Origin: Burkholderia sp. 4M9327F10
GTDB taxonomy: Bacteria > Pseudomonadota > Gammaproteobacteria > Burkholderiales > Burkholderiaceae
Direction: 5' to 3'
Length of the DNA: 64,000 bases
NCBI RefSeq assembly: GCF_005503145.1
Contig: NZ_SCNV01000003.1
Location: 124,001 to 188,000 of the forward strand
The notes beneath the pieces are model-generated. The model ran no database searches. It was not told the DNA's origin and saw only the letters and a program-made list of their open reading frames with translations. Within the stretch, counting starts at the first letter, position 1. Every line of letters starts with the position of its first letter. Shown piece after piece: positions 17,530 through 27,588 of this stretch. The position numbers were made by a program, and so were the translations under genes.

Positions 17530-18294
17530 TTAGTTGTTTGCAGTTGATTCGCAGAACGTAACACTAAAGCGGCTACGCTCGAACATAAACGACGGGGCAA
17601 TACCGAAGGTAGAGCGAAAGGTTCGCGACAGGTGGGCCGAGTCCGCGAATCCCGCCACATGAGCTGCGTCGGTCAAGCTCGCTCCACGCATGGTCACCTC
17701 CACCGCCGTGCGCAAACGGCGCCATAAGACATAGCGCCGCAACGGCACGCCAGTCGCTTCGCGAAAACGGTGCGCCAGCCGGCTGGGAGAGCGGTGCACA
17801 GCATTCGCCAGCGCCGCCAGGGTGATCGGGCCGTCCAGACGCTGCCCGATTAGCGCGCAAACCTGCGAGACCAGTTCATCGTCGCTCGAGCCGCTGTTCG
17901 CCGCCTGTCCCAGCAAAGTGTCCACTATCCACTGCGCCGCAACAGTGTCTCCGGCGGCGGCGCAGCGAGCGAAGGAACGCAGTTGCGGATTGAAAGGCAG
18001 GGAGACCACAACGGGACTCTCGCGGCCGGGAAAACGCGCCCACTCACTGCTTTCGGGCTCCAGGTACAGCACCGCCGTGGCCCCGAACGCGGGATGCGCA
18101 TGCAAGGTGTCCGGCGGGACGAGGAGGAGATCCGCGCGGAGCGGGCCGGTTTGCGGGGACTCATAGACGACCGGCCCATCCAGACCGAAACCAATTTGCG
18201 CAACATGGTGCCGATGCTGGGCAGACGCGTAGGCGGGCGCCAGCATCAGCAGACGCTGCGGCCAGACATAGAGATGAAACGGAGTTGGAGACAT
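17530..18294 (-). CDS. AraC family transcriptional regulator
   Basis: About 254 residues. C-terminal double HTH of AraC type: ITLAALANAVHRSPSRLAHR, then RYVLWRRLRTAVEVT and a terminal SLTDAAHVAGFADSAHLSR with TFRSTFG. The N-terminal part looks like a cupin-type sensing domain. Start taken at the internal ATG 18294; an ATG at 18333 adds 13 residues and cannot be excluded because neither has a clear ribosome site. It precedes the ketopantoate reductase-like gene in the same orientation and is divergent from the amidase at 18432. Confidence 0.85.
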   Translation of the reverse strand: MSPTPFHLYVWPQRLLMLAPAYASAQHRHHVAQIGFGLDGPVVYESPQTGPLRADLLLVPPDTLHAHPAFGATAVLYLEPESSEWARFPGRESPVVVSLPFNPQLRSFARCAAAGDTVAAQWIVDTLLGQAANSGSSDDELVSQVCALIGQRLDGPITLAALANAVHRSPSRLAHRFREATGVPLRRYVLWRRLRTAVEVTMRGASLTDAAHVAGFADSAHLSRTFRSTFGIAPSFMFERSRFSVTFCESTANN

Positions 18295-18431
18295 GTCAGC
18301 CAGTTTATTCAAGTTCGCTGTGTATTGCCGCATGCATGCTCATGTCTTGAGCGCTAAACCTGGGTGCGAATTTCGATTGCACATGAGGTGACGCTGAAAC
18401 CGAAGTTTAAGCAAACGCGGAGAACAGCATC

Positions 18432-19862
18432 ATGACGATCAAAGAGTATGCCGAATACGACGGGCTGGGTCTCGCCGAACTGGTGCGAAACAAGGACGTC
18501 AAACCCTCCGAACTGGTCGAGGAAGCGATCAGCCGCGCGGAAACGCTCAACCCCAAACTCAACTGCGTGGTGTTCCAGGACTACGAACGAGCGCGCGCCA
18601 CGGCTCAGGGCGCCTTGCCCAAAGGCGTGTTTGCGGGCGTTCCGTTCCTGCTCAAGGACATCTTCGGCTTCGCCGAGGGCATGCCCACGCGCCTCGCCGC
18701 GCGCTTCGTGCCGCCGTTTCCCGGCGCGCACGACTCGCTGCTGACAGCTCGCTACAAGGCCGCGGGGCTGGTTATTCTCGGCAAGACCAACGTTTCCGAG
18801 TTCGGCCTCGTGCCGACCACGGAATCCAGGCTTTATGGGCCTGCGCGCAACCCCTGGAATCTCGAATACTCGCCGGGCGGTTCGTCGGGCGGCGCGGCTG
18901 CCGCCGTCGCGGCGCGCATCGTGCCGCTTGCCCATGCCAACGATGGCGGCGGCTCGATCCGTGTACCAGCGTCGTGCTGCGGGCTGGTCGGTCTCAAGCC
19001 GACTCGTGGGAGGATGAGCTATGCGCCCGATTTCGGCGACGTGCTCGATGGTCTCGCCAACGATCATGTCGTATCACGCAGTGTGCGCGATACCGCGGCG
19101 GCGCTCGATGCGACGGCCGGATGCATTGAAGGCGATCCTTATTGGGCGCCGGAACCTCCACTGTCGTATCTCGCCGCAATGGCAACCAGGCCGAAACGGC
19201 TGCGCATCGCCTTCTCGACGAAAAAGATCGACGGACGCTCGCTGCCCCCCGATTGCGTCGCCGCGATCGAACACGCTGCGAGGTTATGCGAAAGCCTCGG
19301 CCATATCGTCGAAGAAGCGACGCCAGATCTTAATGTGGTAGCGCTCATCCCGGCCTTCATGACGTTCTGGGCCGGTCATCTCGCCGCGGGCATCGATCAC
19401 ATCGCGCACCTGAGCGGACAGACGCCGTCCGCCGATCGCTTCGAAGGGCTCACCTGGGGGCTTTACGAAGCCGGCAAGCGCATCACGGCGAGCAAGTATC
19501 TGCTCGCCAAAGGCGCCATGCAACTCGCGGCCCGTCAGACCGCAACATTCCACCAGCATTACGACGTATGGCTCAGTTCGACCTTGGGCTCGCCGCCGGT
19601 GAGGCTTGGCACCTTCGATCTGGACGAGCGCGATCCTGAGAAGGCCTTTGCGCCGTTGATCGATTACGTGCAGTACACCGCGATGCAGAACGTGACGGGA
19701 CAGCCCGCGATCAATCTGCCGCTTCACTGGAACGAGGCCGGTCTGCCGATTGGCGCGCACTTTGTCGGGCGCTATGGTGACGAGATGACGCTTCTGCAAC
19801 TCGCGGCGCAACTAGAAGAGGCAGTGCCCTGGGCGCAACGCCGGCCCGGGATTGCGGGTTGA
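18432..19862 (+). CDS. Amidase (amidase signature family)
   Basis: 476-residue hydrolase of the amidase signature family. Catalytic triad visible: Lys in [11 protein letters not shown] (about residue 75), cis-Ser in SPGGSSGG (about residue 155) and nucleophile Ser in [11 protein letters not shown]. Hydrolyses a C-N amide bond to acid plus ammonia; substrate not predictable. It is divergent from the AraC / ketopantoate reductase-like pair with about 140 bases between, which suggests AraC control. The ATG at 18432 gives the family's normal length. Confidence 0.9.
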   Translation: MTIKEYAEYDGLGLAELVRNKDVKPSELVEEAISRAETLNPKLNCVVFQDYERARATAQGALPKGVFAGVPFLLKDIFGFAEGMPTRLAARFVPPFPGAHDSLLTARYKAAGLVILGKTNVSEFGLVPTTESRLYGPARNPWNLEYSPGGSSGGAAAAVAARIVPLAHANDGGGSIRVPASCCGLVGLKPTRGRMSYAPDFGDVLDGLANDHVVSRSVRDTAAALDATAGCIEGDPYWAPEPPLSYLAAMATRPKRLRIAFSTKKIDGRSLPPDCVAAIEHAARLCESLGHIVEEATPDLNVVALIPAFMTFWAGHLAAGIDHIAHLSGQTPSADRFEGLTWGLYEAGKRITASKYLLAKGAMQLAARQTATFHQHYDVWLSSTLGSPPVRLGTFDLDERDPEKAFAPLIDYVQYTAMQNVTGQPAINLPLHWNEAGLPIGAHFVGRYGDEMTLLQLAAQLEEAVPWAQRRPGIAG

Positions 19863-19900
19863 GGCTCGGGAGTTGGGAATGGAATCCGGCTCGCTCAATA

Positions 19901-20836
19901 TCAGTTTGACATGCTTTCAGCAGCGTCCTTCTTGCGGCGAACCCATTTGGGTGCGCGACCGGTGACGCGCTTGAACGCATGGCTGAAGGCGCTCTCGCTC
20001 GCGTAGCCGAGCGATTCCGCAAGCCTCGCGATCGACACATCGTCCTGGCAAAGGGCGCGCTCTGCCAGGCGCATGCGCCACTCGGTCAGATAGCCGAATG
20101 GGCCAACGCCGGCGGCCGCCTTGAAATGAAGCGCGAAGGTCGCGCGCGACATGCCCGCGGCCTTCGCCAGTTCGAGAAGACTCCAGTCCTTGCCCGGCTG
20201 TTCGTGCATCAAGGCGAGCACCGACGCAAAACGCCGGTCGCCGGCGAGGCGCAGCCAGCCCGGGGCTATCGAACCCTGTTGCTGCAAATGGGCGCGGAGG
20301 ATATGGATAAACATGAGCTGGACGAGCTGGGTCGACGCGGCGCCGGCGCCAGGTAGACGATTGACTCCCTCCCTCATCAGTTGATCGAGAATCCAGCGCA
20401 GCGGCTCGCCCTGTGCTGCGCCGCCGTTGACGTGGATCGTTGGGGGCAATGCGTCGAACAGCAGCGAGCGGCCGCGCGAATCCAGCATGACCGTGCCGCC
20501 GAGCAACATGAAGTCGTCGCCGTCGCCGATCCTGCAGACTTCGCCTTTTGCCCGGGAGAGTAGCTCGTCGATGCTGACGCTCGCAGCAGCGAAATCAGTC
20601 GCCAATGTCATGGGCGCCGATCGCAATATCAGCAGCACGTCGCCGGCCTGAAGCGGAATGACGGTGCCGTCATCGTCCATTCGCAGCCAGCAGCGTCCCT
20701 TCACGACACCCCAGAACTTGATTCGATCCGGCGGGGGATAACCGATCGACCAGGCGCCGCCGGCTATCAGCACTCCGGCCAGGACGGATTCGGCACCCAG
20801 TAACTGGAGCATGTCGGAGAGGGGTTCGGGATTCAT
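19901..20836 (-). CDS. AraC family transcriptional regulator with N-terminal cupin
   Basis: 311 residues. N-terminal cupin_6-type sensor (WSIGYPPPDRIKFWGVVKG, IPLQAGDVLLIL), then a C-terminal AraC DNA-binding domain with WSLLELAKAAGMSRATFALH and SIARLAESLGYASESAFSHA. It lies back-to-back with the SDR gene at 20939 (102-base gap), so it very probably controls that gene. This arrangement of a cupin-AraC regulator next to an SDR is common in proteobacteria. Confidence 0.9.
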   Translation of the reverse strand: MNPEPLSDMLQLLGAESVLAGVLIAGGAWSIGYPPPDRIKFWGVVKGRCWLRMDDDGTVIPLQAGDVLLILRSAPMTLATDFAAASVSIDELLSRAKGEVCRIGDGDDFMLLGGTVMLDSRGRSLLFDALPPTIHVNGGAAQGEPLRWILDQLMREGVNRLPGAGAASTQLVQLMFIHILRAHLQQQGSIAPGWLRLAGDRRFASVLALMHEQPGKDWSLLELAKAAGMSRATFALHFKAAAGVGPFGYLTEWRMRLAERALCQDDVSIARLAESLGYASESAFSHAFKRVTGRAPKWVRRKKDAAESMSN

Positions 20837-20938
20837 GGGTCAGACTATTGCACATGTATTAGAGATTTCTAGGCATTCTACGTCTGAATCAGGCTCGCTA
20901 TGCTGGCGCACAACCAGCCAATTAGTGAAGGAGTTGCA

Positions 20939-21910
20939 ATGACAGAACGATTCGGGACGACGTCCACTACGGATGATGTGCTTTTGAACGTGGATCTCGG
21001 CGGCAAGCGCGTGCTTGTCACGGGCGTATCGGCAGGCCTCGGGGTAGAGACGGCTCGCGCCCTGGCCGCGCACGGAGCGCAGGTTGTCGGTACCGCACGC
21101 GATCTCGCCAAGGCAGAGCGGGCGACTGCCGGGATCCAGGCGCAGGCCGCGAACGGCGGCGGACTCGCGCTGGTCCAGTTGGATCTCGCCTCGCTTGCGA
21201 GCGTGCGCGCTTGTGCTGATGCGCTGCTCGCCGAGGGGCAGTCCTTCGATGTCGTTATCGCCAATGCCGGTGTGATGCGGACGCCGTTCGGGCATACCGT
21301 CGATGGTTTCGAGACGCAGTTCGGCAGCAATCATCTCGGACATTTCGCTTTTGTGAATCGCATAGCATCGCTGATTGCGCCGGGTGGACGCCTGGTGGTT
21401 CTGGCATCCACAGGCCACCGCAACGCGGATGTCGACCTCGATGATCCCAATTTCGAGCGCACGCCGTACGATCCGCGGATCGCGTATGGCCGCTCGAAGA
21501 CTGCCAATATCCTGTTCGCCGTGGAGTTTGATCGCCGGCATCGGGCACGCGGCGTTCGGGCGGCCGCGGTGCATCCGGGTGTGATCAGGACCGAACTCGA
21601 CCGTCATATGCAAGCTGATGAGCTCGACAATTTCCTGGAACATATGAATGCCCAGTTGGCCGCTGAAGGGCGACCGCCTTTCCGGTTCAAGACAATCCCC
21701 CAAGGGGCGGCGACCTCCGTGTGGGCTGCTTTCGTTGCCGGGAGCGAGGAAATCGGCGGCCGCTACTGCGAGGACTGCCAGGTATCGAAGATCGTTCAAG
21801 GGAGTCCTGATCCGATGAGTCCCGGCGTCGCGGCGTACGCGGTGAATCCGGAGAACGCTCAGGCGCTCTGGACAAAGAGTGAAGAGATGGTCGGTGAACG
21901 GTTTAGCTGA
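20939..21910 (+). CDS. SDR family oxidoreductase (retinol dehydrogenase/WWOX-like)
   Basis: 323-residue SDR. Cofactor motif TGVSAGLGVETARAL, VIANAGVMRTPFG, NHLGHFAFVNR, Ser in VLASTGHRN, and YGRSKTAN with Tyr and Lys, a layout typical of the retinol-dehydrogenase-like subgroup. The ATG at 20939 has an AAGGAG ribosome site seven bases upstream, favouring it over a longer frame. Divergent from the AraC-cupin regulator that likely controls it. Substrate unknown. Confidence 0.9.
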   Translation: MTERFGTTSTTDDVLLNVDLGGKRVLVTGVSAGLGVETARALAAHGAQVVGTARDLAKAERATAGIQAQAANGGGLALVQLDLASLASVRACADALLAEGQSFDVVIANAGVMRTPFGHTVDGFETQFGSNHLGHFAFVNRIASLIAPGGRLVVLASTGHRNADVDLDDPNFERTPYDPRIAYGRSKTANILFAVEFDRRHRARGVRAAAVHPGVIRTELDRHMQADELDNFLEHMNAQLAAEGRPPFRFKTIPQGAATSVWAAFVAGSEEIGGRYCEDCQVSKIVQGSPDPMSPGVAAYAVNPENAQALWTKSEEMVGERFS

Positions 21911-22017
21911 CGGTGTGCAGCCAATTTCGGACATTCGACATTGGAGGATGAATCGTCGACAATCTGCGCTGCTGCCTCCTTTGAGCAGCTCACACGCAGT
22001 CCGTATCGAGTTTTCAC

Positions 22018-22974
22018 ATGCCAAAAATCGAATTGAAGCAGGCTGAGACATCGGATCACCCGCTCATCGTGAACCTGATGCAGTTCTACAACTATGACTT
22101 CAGCGAGTGGATACCGCTTTCGTTTGCAGAAGACGGATTCTTCGCTATCCGTCCGAAGCTTGAGTATCTTTCGAGTCCAAAGACGATTCCACTTCTCATT
22201 CTCGTGGACGATCAAATTGCCGGCTTCGTGATCGTCGACGACGAGGTTCATGTCGAAGGGGCACAGCACAATATCGGCTACTTTTTCGTAGCGCGGCGTT
22301 ATCGCGGTCTAGGCGTGGGAACGCAGGTCGTGTCCGATTTGCTGGGCAAATTCCCCGGCCGTTGGCAAATATGGCATGTCAAGGAAAACCTGGGAGCCGC
22401 TGCATTCTGGGCAAAGGCTGTCCCACTTGTGTCCGGCGGAAAATATGCCGTCCACTCGCTGCGCATAGACGAGTGCAATGCGACGCTGTACCGGTTCGAC
22501 CGATGTGCGTCTTCAGCCGTGGCTATCGACTTCGAATCTCCCGATCAACCTGACGTGATCGCCCTCATTGCTGAGCTGGACGCCTATCAGGACACGCTGT
22601 ACCCGCCAGAGAGCAGGCACAGCCTTGACCTCGCGTCGTTGGAACGAGCCAATGTGCTGTTTGCCGTTGCGAGGGATGGTACGGGCAGGGCAATCGGCTG
22701 TGGGGGGATAGTCCTCGGCCCTGAATTTGGCGAACTCAAACGCATGTATGTCAGTCCTTCCGGTCGAGGGCAAGGCGTCGCAAGGAAACTCCTGGCGCTG
22801 CTCGAGTCTCGGGCCATAGGTTCGGGCTGTCAGTTGCTCAAGCTCGAAACCGGGCCGTACCAACATGAGGCGCTGGCTTTGTATGCCTCAGCCGGCTACG
22901 AGCGCCGGGGACCGTTTGGCCATTACGCGAACGACCCGCTGAGTGTGTTCATGCAGAAACATATCGCAGGCTGA
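22018..22974 (+). CDS. Tandem GNAT-domain N-acetyltransferase
   Basis: 318-residue protein containing two GNAT folds in series. The N-terminal copy (about residues 1-150) has the acetyl-CoA loop RRYRGLGVGTQVV and an AAFWAKAV helix; the C-terminal copy (about 160-318) has LKRMYVSPSGRGQGVARKLL and LETGPYQHEALALYASAGY. Both acetyl-CoA binding loops look intact. Such fusions can arise by joining two separate acetyltransferases. No operon partner; acceptor unknown. It converges on the dehydrogenase gene, with a hairpin between. Confidence 0.85.
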   Translation: MPKIELKQAETSDHPLIVNLMQFYNYDFSEWIPLSFAEDGFFAIRPKLEYLSSPKTIPLLILVDDQIAGFVIVDDEVHVEGAQHNIGYFFVARRYRGLGVGTQVVSDLLGKFPGRWQIWHVKENLGAAAFWAKAVPLVSGGKYAVHSLRIDECNATLYRFDRCASSAVAIDFESPDQPDVIALIAELDAYQDTLYPPESRHSLDLASLERANVLFAVARDGTGRAIGCGGIVLGPEFGELKRMYVSPSGRGQGVARKLLALLESRAIGSGCQLLKLETGPYQHEALALYASAGYERRGPFGHYANDPLSVFMQKHIAG

Positions 22975-23017
22975 GACCCGTCCTATATCCCCTTCGTTGC
23001 CGGCTCAAAATGCGTTA

Positions 23018-23045
23018 GCCACCAGCCTTCAGGCAGGCCGGTGGC
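23018..23045. terminator. Stem-loop between convergent genes (bidirectional terminator candidate)
   Basis: GCCACC-A-GCCT and AGGC-C-GGTGGC form a stem with one mismatch and a 6-base loop. It lies between the convergent GNAT and dehydrogenase genes. There is no long T-run on either side, so it may be a weak or Rho-assisted terminator. Confidence 0.5.
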
Positions 23046-23053
23046 AGCCTCCA

Positions 23054-24292
23054 CTAGAACCGGTCGACGCGAAACGGCGACGGATCGACAATGACCTCCG
23101 AGCCCGTCATCATCTCCGCAACCATGCGCCCCGTTATCGGCCCGAGCGTCAGGCCATGATGAGCGTGGCCGAACGCGAACCACAGGTCCTTATGCCGCTT
23201 TGCCGGGCCAATGATCGGCATCATGTCGGGCGTGCACGGACGGCGGCCCAGCCACGGCTCGTCATCAACACGCGCGCCGAGCGGGAAAAGCTCGCGTGCA
23301 ATCGGTTCGACGGCTGCAAGCTGATGCGGCGTCCTGGGCGAGTCCCGATGCCCCAGCTCGACACCGGTCGTGAGCCGGATGCCGCGCGCCATCGGCGTAA
23401 TCAGATAACCGTTCTCGACATCGAGCACCGGATGATTGAGGCGCGTATCGCCGTCGGCCGCGTAGTGCATGTGATAGCCGCGCTTGACCGCGAGCGGCAA
23501 CCGGTAACCGAGCTTCGTGCTGACCACGTCGGACCACGGGCCCATTGCGACCACGGCGGAGTGCGCATCGATCAAGCCTCGTTCCGTGCTGACTTTCCAG
23601 CCTGGTTCGAGCGTCTCTGCATCGCCGATCAGAAACTGTCCGCCGAGCTGCTCGAAATGACGCGCATACGCGGTAACGAGAGCATTAGGGTCGCTAACCG
23701 AATCGGAGGCCGTATAGTGCAAGGCGCCCAGCAACGATCCTCGAAGCCCCGGCTCGATCTGCCGCAATTGCGCGGCGTCGAGCGACTCGAACGCGACGCC
23801 AAATTCATCGTTCCAGCGCTGCGCCGTGCGCGTTTCCTCGTCCTGCGTCGCGGCGCTGCGAAACACCTTCATCCAGCCCGACCGGCGGATCAATGCGCTC
23901 GCACCGGCGGCTGCGGCTAGCGTGCGATGCTCGCTTACGCAATGTTCGATCAGCGTCGCATATGAACGCGCAATGGCTGCGTGACGCGCGGGATGCGAGT
24001 GATGCCAGTAGCGGTAGAGAAATGGCGCGAACGTAGGCATCGCCCGTGGGTGATAGCGCACATCAAGCGAGCGGTTGCGCGCGTATCGCATCAATGTGGC
24101 AAGCCCACGCGGAAACGCGTAGGGATAGACGCCCTCGCGCTGGATCAGCCCTGCATTGCCGAGCGATGTTTCGTTGCCCGGGCGCTTGCGGTCGACGAGC
24201 GCAACCGACTGACCGCGCTGCTGCAGATGCACGGCGATCGACACGCCCACAATGCCGCCACCGAGCACGACGGTATCGAATCTGTTTGCCAT
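23054..24292 (-). CDS. FAD-dependent D-amino acid dehydrogenase-like oxidoreductase
   Basis: 412-residue DAO-family flavoprotein. N-terminal dinucleotide motif VVLGGGIVGVSIAVHLQQRG, VALVDR acidic end, GNAGLIQREGVYPYAFPRG typical of DadA, and the C-terminal FAFGHAHHGLTLGP flavin-contact segment. Likely oxidises a D-amino acid or related amine to an imine, passing electrons to the membrane chain. It is the last gene of the operon MFS-amidase-RidA-dehydrogenase; RidA would hydrolyse its imine product. Substrate specificity cannot be read from sequence. Confidence 0.88.
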   Translation of the reverse strand: MANRFDTVVLGGGIVGVSIAVHLQQRGQSVALVDRKRPGNETSLGNAGLIQREGVYPYAFPRGLATLMRYARNRSLDVRYHPRAMPTFAPFLYRYWHHSHPARHAAIARSYATLIEHCVSEHRTLAAAAGASALIRRSGWMKVFRSAATQDEETRTAQRWNDEFGVAFESLDAAQLRQIEPGLRGSLLGALHYTASDSVSDPNALVTAYARHFEQLGGQFLIGDAETLEPGWKVSTERGLIDAHSAVVAMGPWSDVVSTKLGYRLPLAVKRGYHMHYAADGDTRLNHPVLDVENGYLITPMARGIRLTTGVELGHRDSPRTPHQLAAVEPIARELFPLGARVDDEPWLGRRPCTPDMMPIIGPAKRHKDLWFAFGHAHHGLTLGPITGRMVAEMMTGSEVIVDPSPFRVDRF

Positions 24293-24346
24293 ATTTGCTT
24301 GCCTCTGACCGCGCTGGTCACGATATGCGCCGGATGATTTCCGCGC

Positions 24347-24700
24347 TCACGATAGCGCTGTCACGGCCACTTCGACATCGAGGCCGGGCTTCATCAGCAA
24401 CGCCTGCACGCATGCACGGGTCGGTGCGGCGCCTGCCGGCACCCATGCGTCCCACACAGCGTTGAATTCGTCGAAGTGTTTCGGGTCGCTTAGCCAGATA
24501 TTGGCCGTGATGAGGCGCGTCTTGTCGACGCCGGCCGATGCGAGCAGCGTGTCGATACGCGTGAGGATTTCCGTTGCCTGCACGGTGATCGACGCGCCGG
24601 CCGTGTCGGGAACCTGTCCCGCCAGGTGCACGATGCCGTTGGCGATCACGACCTGGCTCATGCGGGCATTGGTTTGGAGGCGTTTGATTTCACTGGACAT
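24347..24700 (-). CDS. RidA family enamine/imine deaminase
   Basis: 117-residue YjgF/YER057c/UK114 family protein. The active-site Arg in PTRACVQALL and the Glu 15 residues later (DVEVAV) are spaced as R105 and E120 of true RidA, so deaminase activity is plausible. It starts 3 bases after the amidase stop, hence tight coupling. Hydrolyses reactive enamine/imine intermediates to keto acids; here it would act on the imine formed by the adjacent dehydrogenase (inference). Confidence 0.9.
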   Translation of the reverse strand: MSSEIKRLQTNARMSQVVIANGIVHLAGQVPDTAGASITVQATEILTRIDTLLASAGVDKTRLITANIWLSDPKHFDEFNAVWDAWVPAGAAPTRACVQALLMKPGLDVEVAVTALS

Positions 24701-24703
24701 GAT

Positions 24704-26230
24704 TTAAACCGTCGAAATACCGGCACCAATTTCACCGGTGGAGTCAAGGATGGGGGGCGCAGTGACAATCGACCTGAGCGATGGCGTCGGCTGCGTGAGC
24801 TTCGTAAGATCGGGACGCGGGCGGCGCAGTGCGGGCACGGCATCGAACGCCCTTTCAAACGCGTGCGCTACCGAGAGCGTCCTGCGGTCGCCATGAAACG
24901 GACCGACAATCTGCAAGCCGAACGGCATGCCGGCCTGATCGACGCCGCAGGGTAACGTGAGCGCGGGGTGTGTTGTCAGTGTGACGACATAGGTGAGGGC
25001 GAGCCAGCGGTAATAGTTTTCCTGAGCACGTCCGTTGATCTGCGCCGCGTACAGTTCCTGCCATGGGAACGGCGAGACGGGCGTGGTCGGCGAGAGAATC
25101 ACGTCGTAGCGTTCGAATGCGGCCTGAAAACGCCTGAAAATACGCGTCTGTTCCGTTTGCGCCCACGCGCTGTCCGCGAGCGTCATCTTCGCGCCCATCT
25201 CGTAGTTCGCGCGAGTGTTGGGTCCGAGCATGCTCGGGTCGCGCTCATACGCATCGCGCAGTCCGGCGACGAAGCTCTCCGCGCGAATCACATCGAAGCA
25301 GCGATGCACGTCGCCGAGATCGAAACTCACCGCCTCGCACGTGTGGACCATCGGGGCGATTGCCGCGATGCGCGAGCGGAACGTGGCGCGGATCGCGTCG
25401 TCGACATCGCAACTGCCGAAGTCCTCGGTGTAGCCCACGCGCAGTGACGACAGGTCCAGCGGCGCGGGCATCGCAAACGAAAGCGGATCGACTTCGTAGC
25501 TGAGCGGATCGGCCGTCGAGAGTCCGGCGGTTGCAGCCAGTTGCAACGCGGCTTCGGCGACGGTGCGGCCCATCGGCCCGACGACCGAGATTGGCGCCCA
25601 GCCGAGCAGGCGCCGCGAATTGGGCACGAGTCCCGCGGAAGGCCGGAAGCCGACCACAGCGCATTTCGATGCCGGAATGCGCAGCGAGCCGCCGGTGTCC
25701 GAGCCGGTGCAGACCGGCAGCATGTCGCAGGCGAGCGCGGCCGCAGATCCGCCTGACGAGCCGCCCGCGTTCAGTTCCGGATTAAACGGATTGCCGGTCG
25801 CGCCCCACACCGGGTTGCGCGTGTTGGCGCCCGCGCCGAGTTCCGGCACGTTGGTCTTTGCCACAAGGATCGCGCCGGCCGCGCGCAGGCGCTCGACCAG
25901 CACGACATCGCGCGAAGGCACATTGCCGCGCGACATCGGTGAGCCGTAGGTGGTGAGAAGACCCGCCGTATCCTCAAGATCCTTCACACCGAGCGGCAGG
26001 CCGTGCAGCAGGCCAAGTGGCTCGCCGTTCAATACAGCGCGCTCCGCGTCCTTCGCGGCTTTGCGCGCCGCGTCGAAACAGGTGGCCGTCACGGCGTTCA
26101 CGGCCGGGTTGATGGCCTCGATGCGTGCGATACAGGCGTCGAGCAGTTCTACCGGCGAGATCTCCTTCGCCCCGATCATGCGGCGTAATTCGACGGCACT
26201 ATGGCTGACCAGATCGGTGGGTTCGTTCAT
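24704..26230 (-). CDS. Amidase (amidase signature family)
   Basis: 508-residue amidase. Catalytic Lys in GVKDLEDTAG, GGSSGGSAAALA with the cis-Ser, and nucleophile Ser in SDTGGSLRIPAS. The ATG at 26230 has an AGGAGA ribosome site; an in-frame TTG at 26251 starts inside that site and is rejected. Between the MFS transporter (24-base gap) and RidA (3-base gap). In this operon it may release a D-amino acid from an amide or N-acyl precursor taken up by the transporter (inference). Confidence 0.9.
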   Translation of the reverse strand: MNEPTDLVSHSAVELRRMIGAKEISPVELLDACIARIEAINPAVNAVTATCFDAARKAAKDAERAVLNGEPLGLLHGLPLGVKDLEDTAGLLTTYGSPMSRGNVPSRDVVLVERLRAAGAILVAKTNVPELGAGANTRNPVWGATGNPFNPELNAGGSSGGSAAALACDMLPVCTGSDTGGSLRIPASKCAVVGFRPSAGLVPNSRRLLGWAPISVVGPMGRTVAEAALQLAATAGLSTADPLSYEVDPLSFAMPAPLDLSSLRVGYTEDFGSCDVDDAIRATFRSRIAAIAPMVHTCEAVSFDLGDVHRCFDVIRAESFVAGLRDAYERDPSMLGPNTRANYEMGAKMTLADSAWAQTEQTRIFRRFQAAFERYDVILSPTTPVSPFPWQELYAAQINGRAQENYYRWLALTYVVTLTTHPALTLPCGVDQAGMPFGLQIVGPFHGDRRTLSVAHAFERAFDAVPALRRPRPDLTKLTQPTPSLRSIVTAPPILDSTGEIGAGISTV

Positions 26231-26254
26231 GACTGGATGTTCTCCTGGCAAGGT

Positions 26255-27550
26255 TTAATCGAGCGCTTGGCCGGTTCGGTCGCGCAGCCAGATCACCGGC
26301 ACGAGCGACACCGCGCAGGCCGCCGCCACGTACCATGCGGGCGCGAGCGGATTGCCGGTTTGCGCGACGATCCAGCTCGCGATGAAAGGTGAGAAGCCGC
26401 CGAAAAAAGACGCGCTTACGACGTAGGTCAACGCAATGCCGGTCGCGCGCACCTCCCTCGGAAAGAGTTCGGGGATCATCACGAGCACCGGCACAATCTG
26501 TCCGGCGACGAAGATTGCGAGAAATGCAGAGACCAGGCAAAGCGTCAGCATCGAAGGGTAAGCGCCGAGCAGCGCAAAGGCCGGATAGACCGACAGCAGC
26601 AGGACGATCCGCGATGTCACGAGCACGTGCTTGCGGCTTACGCGGTCCGCGAGGCGGCCGGCGAGTGGCGCGGCGGCAAAAAGCGTCAGCGAACTGACAA
26701 TCCCCGAGACGACCGCCGCCGTTGGCGAGAGATGCAGCGTGCGCACCGCGTGGCTCGGCAAAAAGAACGCGGTGATGTACACCGACACCGAGCCGCCCAA
26801 TTCCGCAAAGGTGCCGAGGATCGTGAGCTTCAGATGGGTAGTGAGGGCAGCCTTGAGCGCGCCGCTGGCCGGCCTCTTCTCAGATGAAAGCTCGCGCTTG
26901 TGAGTCAGCGTTTCTTCCAGGCGCCGGCGGATCAGCATGCCGACCGGCGCGGCAACGATGCCAAGCAGGAACGGCAAGCGCCAGCCCCATTCGAGCACGG
27001 CTTCCTTCGGCAACGAGACATTCACGAGTGTCGCGACGAAGGCGCCGAGCGCCAGCCCGAGCGCGGTTGCGGCGAAATTCCAGCTGGCAAAGTAGGCGCG
27101 TGTGTTATCGGTCGCGTATTCGACGAGCAGTGTCGTGCCCGGACCAAATTCGCCGCCCGCGGCGAAACCCTGGATCAGCCGCGCGGCAAGTACGATGAAC
27201 GGCGCCGCGATTCCCGCCACCGCGTAGGTTGGCGCGCCGGCGATCAGCGCGCAACTGAGCGCCATCAGCATGATCGTGAGCACCATCGCTTTCTTGCGGC
27301 CGGCACGATCCGCGTATGCACCGATCACGATTCCGCCGAGCGGCCGCACGACGAAGCCGACGCCGAATACGCCGATCGACAGCAGGAACTGATTGACCGG
27401 CGACGCGCCCGGAAAAAATAGCTGGCCAATCTGGATTGCGAAAAAGCTGTAAATGGTGAAATCGTAGAATTCGAGCGCGGTCCCGAGGGTCGTCGCGACG
27501 ATCACCTGCCGTCTGGAAAGGCTTGCCTTGTCTAGTGCGAGGGTTGACAC
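26255..27550 (-). CDS. MFS transporter (metabolite:H+ symporter type)
   Basis: About 431 residues with 12 predicted membrane helices. MHS-type features: TTLGTALEFYDFTIYSFFA near the start, GAYADRAGRKKAM loop, LIQGFAAGGEFGPG, and EYATDNTRAYFASWNF. Start chosen at GTG 27550 because it has a GGGGAG ribosome site. The longer frame from ATG 27589 would start inside the palindromic operator. First gene of the catabolic operon and divergent from the XRE-cupin regulator; likely imports the operon's substrate. Confidence 0.87.
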   Translation of the reverse strand: MSTLALDKASLSRRQVIVATTLGTALEFYDFTIYSFFAIQIGQLFFPGASPVNQFLLSIGVFGVGFVVRPLGGIVIGAYADRAGRKKAMVLTIMLMALSCALIAGAPTYAVAGIAAPFIVLAARLIQGFAAGGEFGPGTTLLVEYATDNTRAYFASWNFAATALGLALGAFVATLVNVSLPKEAVLEWGWRLPFLLGIVAAPVGMLIRRRLEETLTHKRELSSEKRPASGALKAALTTHLKLTILGTFAELGGSVSVYITAFFLPSHAVRTLHLSPTAAVVSGIVSSLTLFAAAPLAGRLADRVSRKHVLVTSRIVLLLSVYPAFALLGAYPSMLTLCLVSAFLAIFVAGQIVPVLVMIPELFPREVRATGIALTYVVSASFFGGFSPFIASWIVAQTGNPLAPAWYVAAACAVSLVPVIWLRDRTGQALD

Positions 27551-27588
27551 ATGCGCTCCCCAGATGGGTGGATTGACGTGAGTTATCA

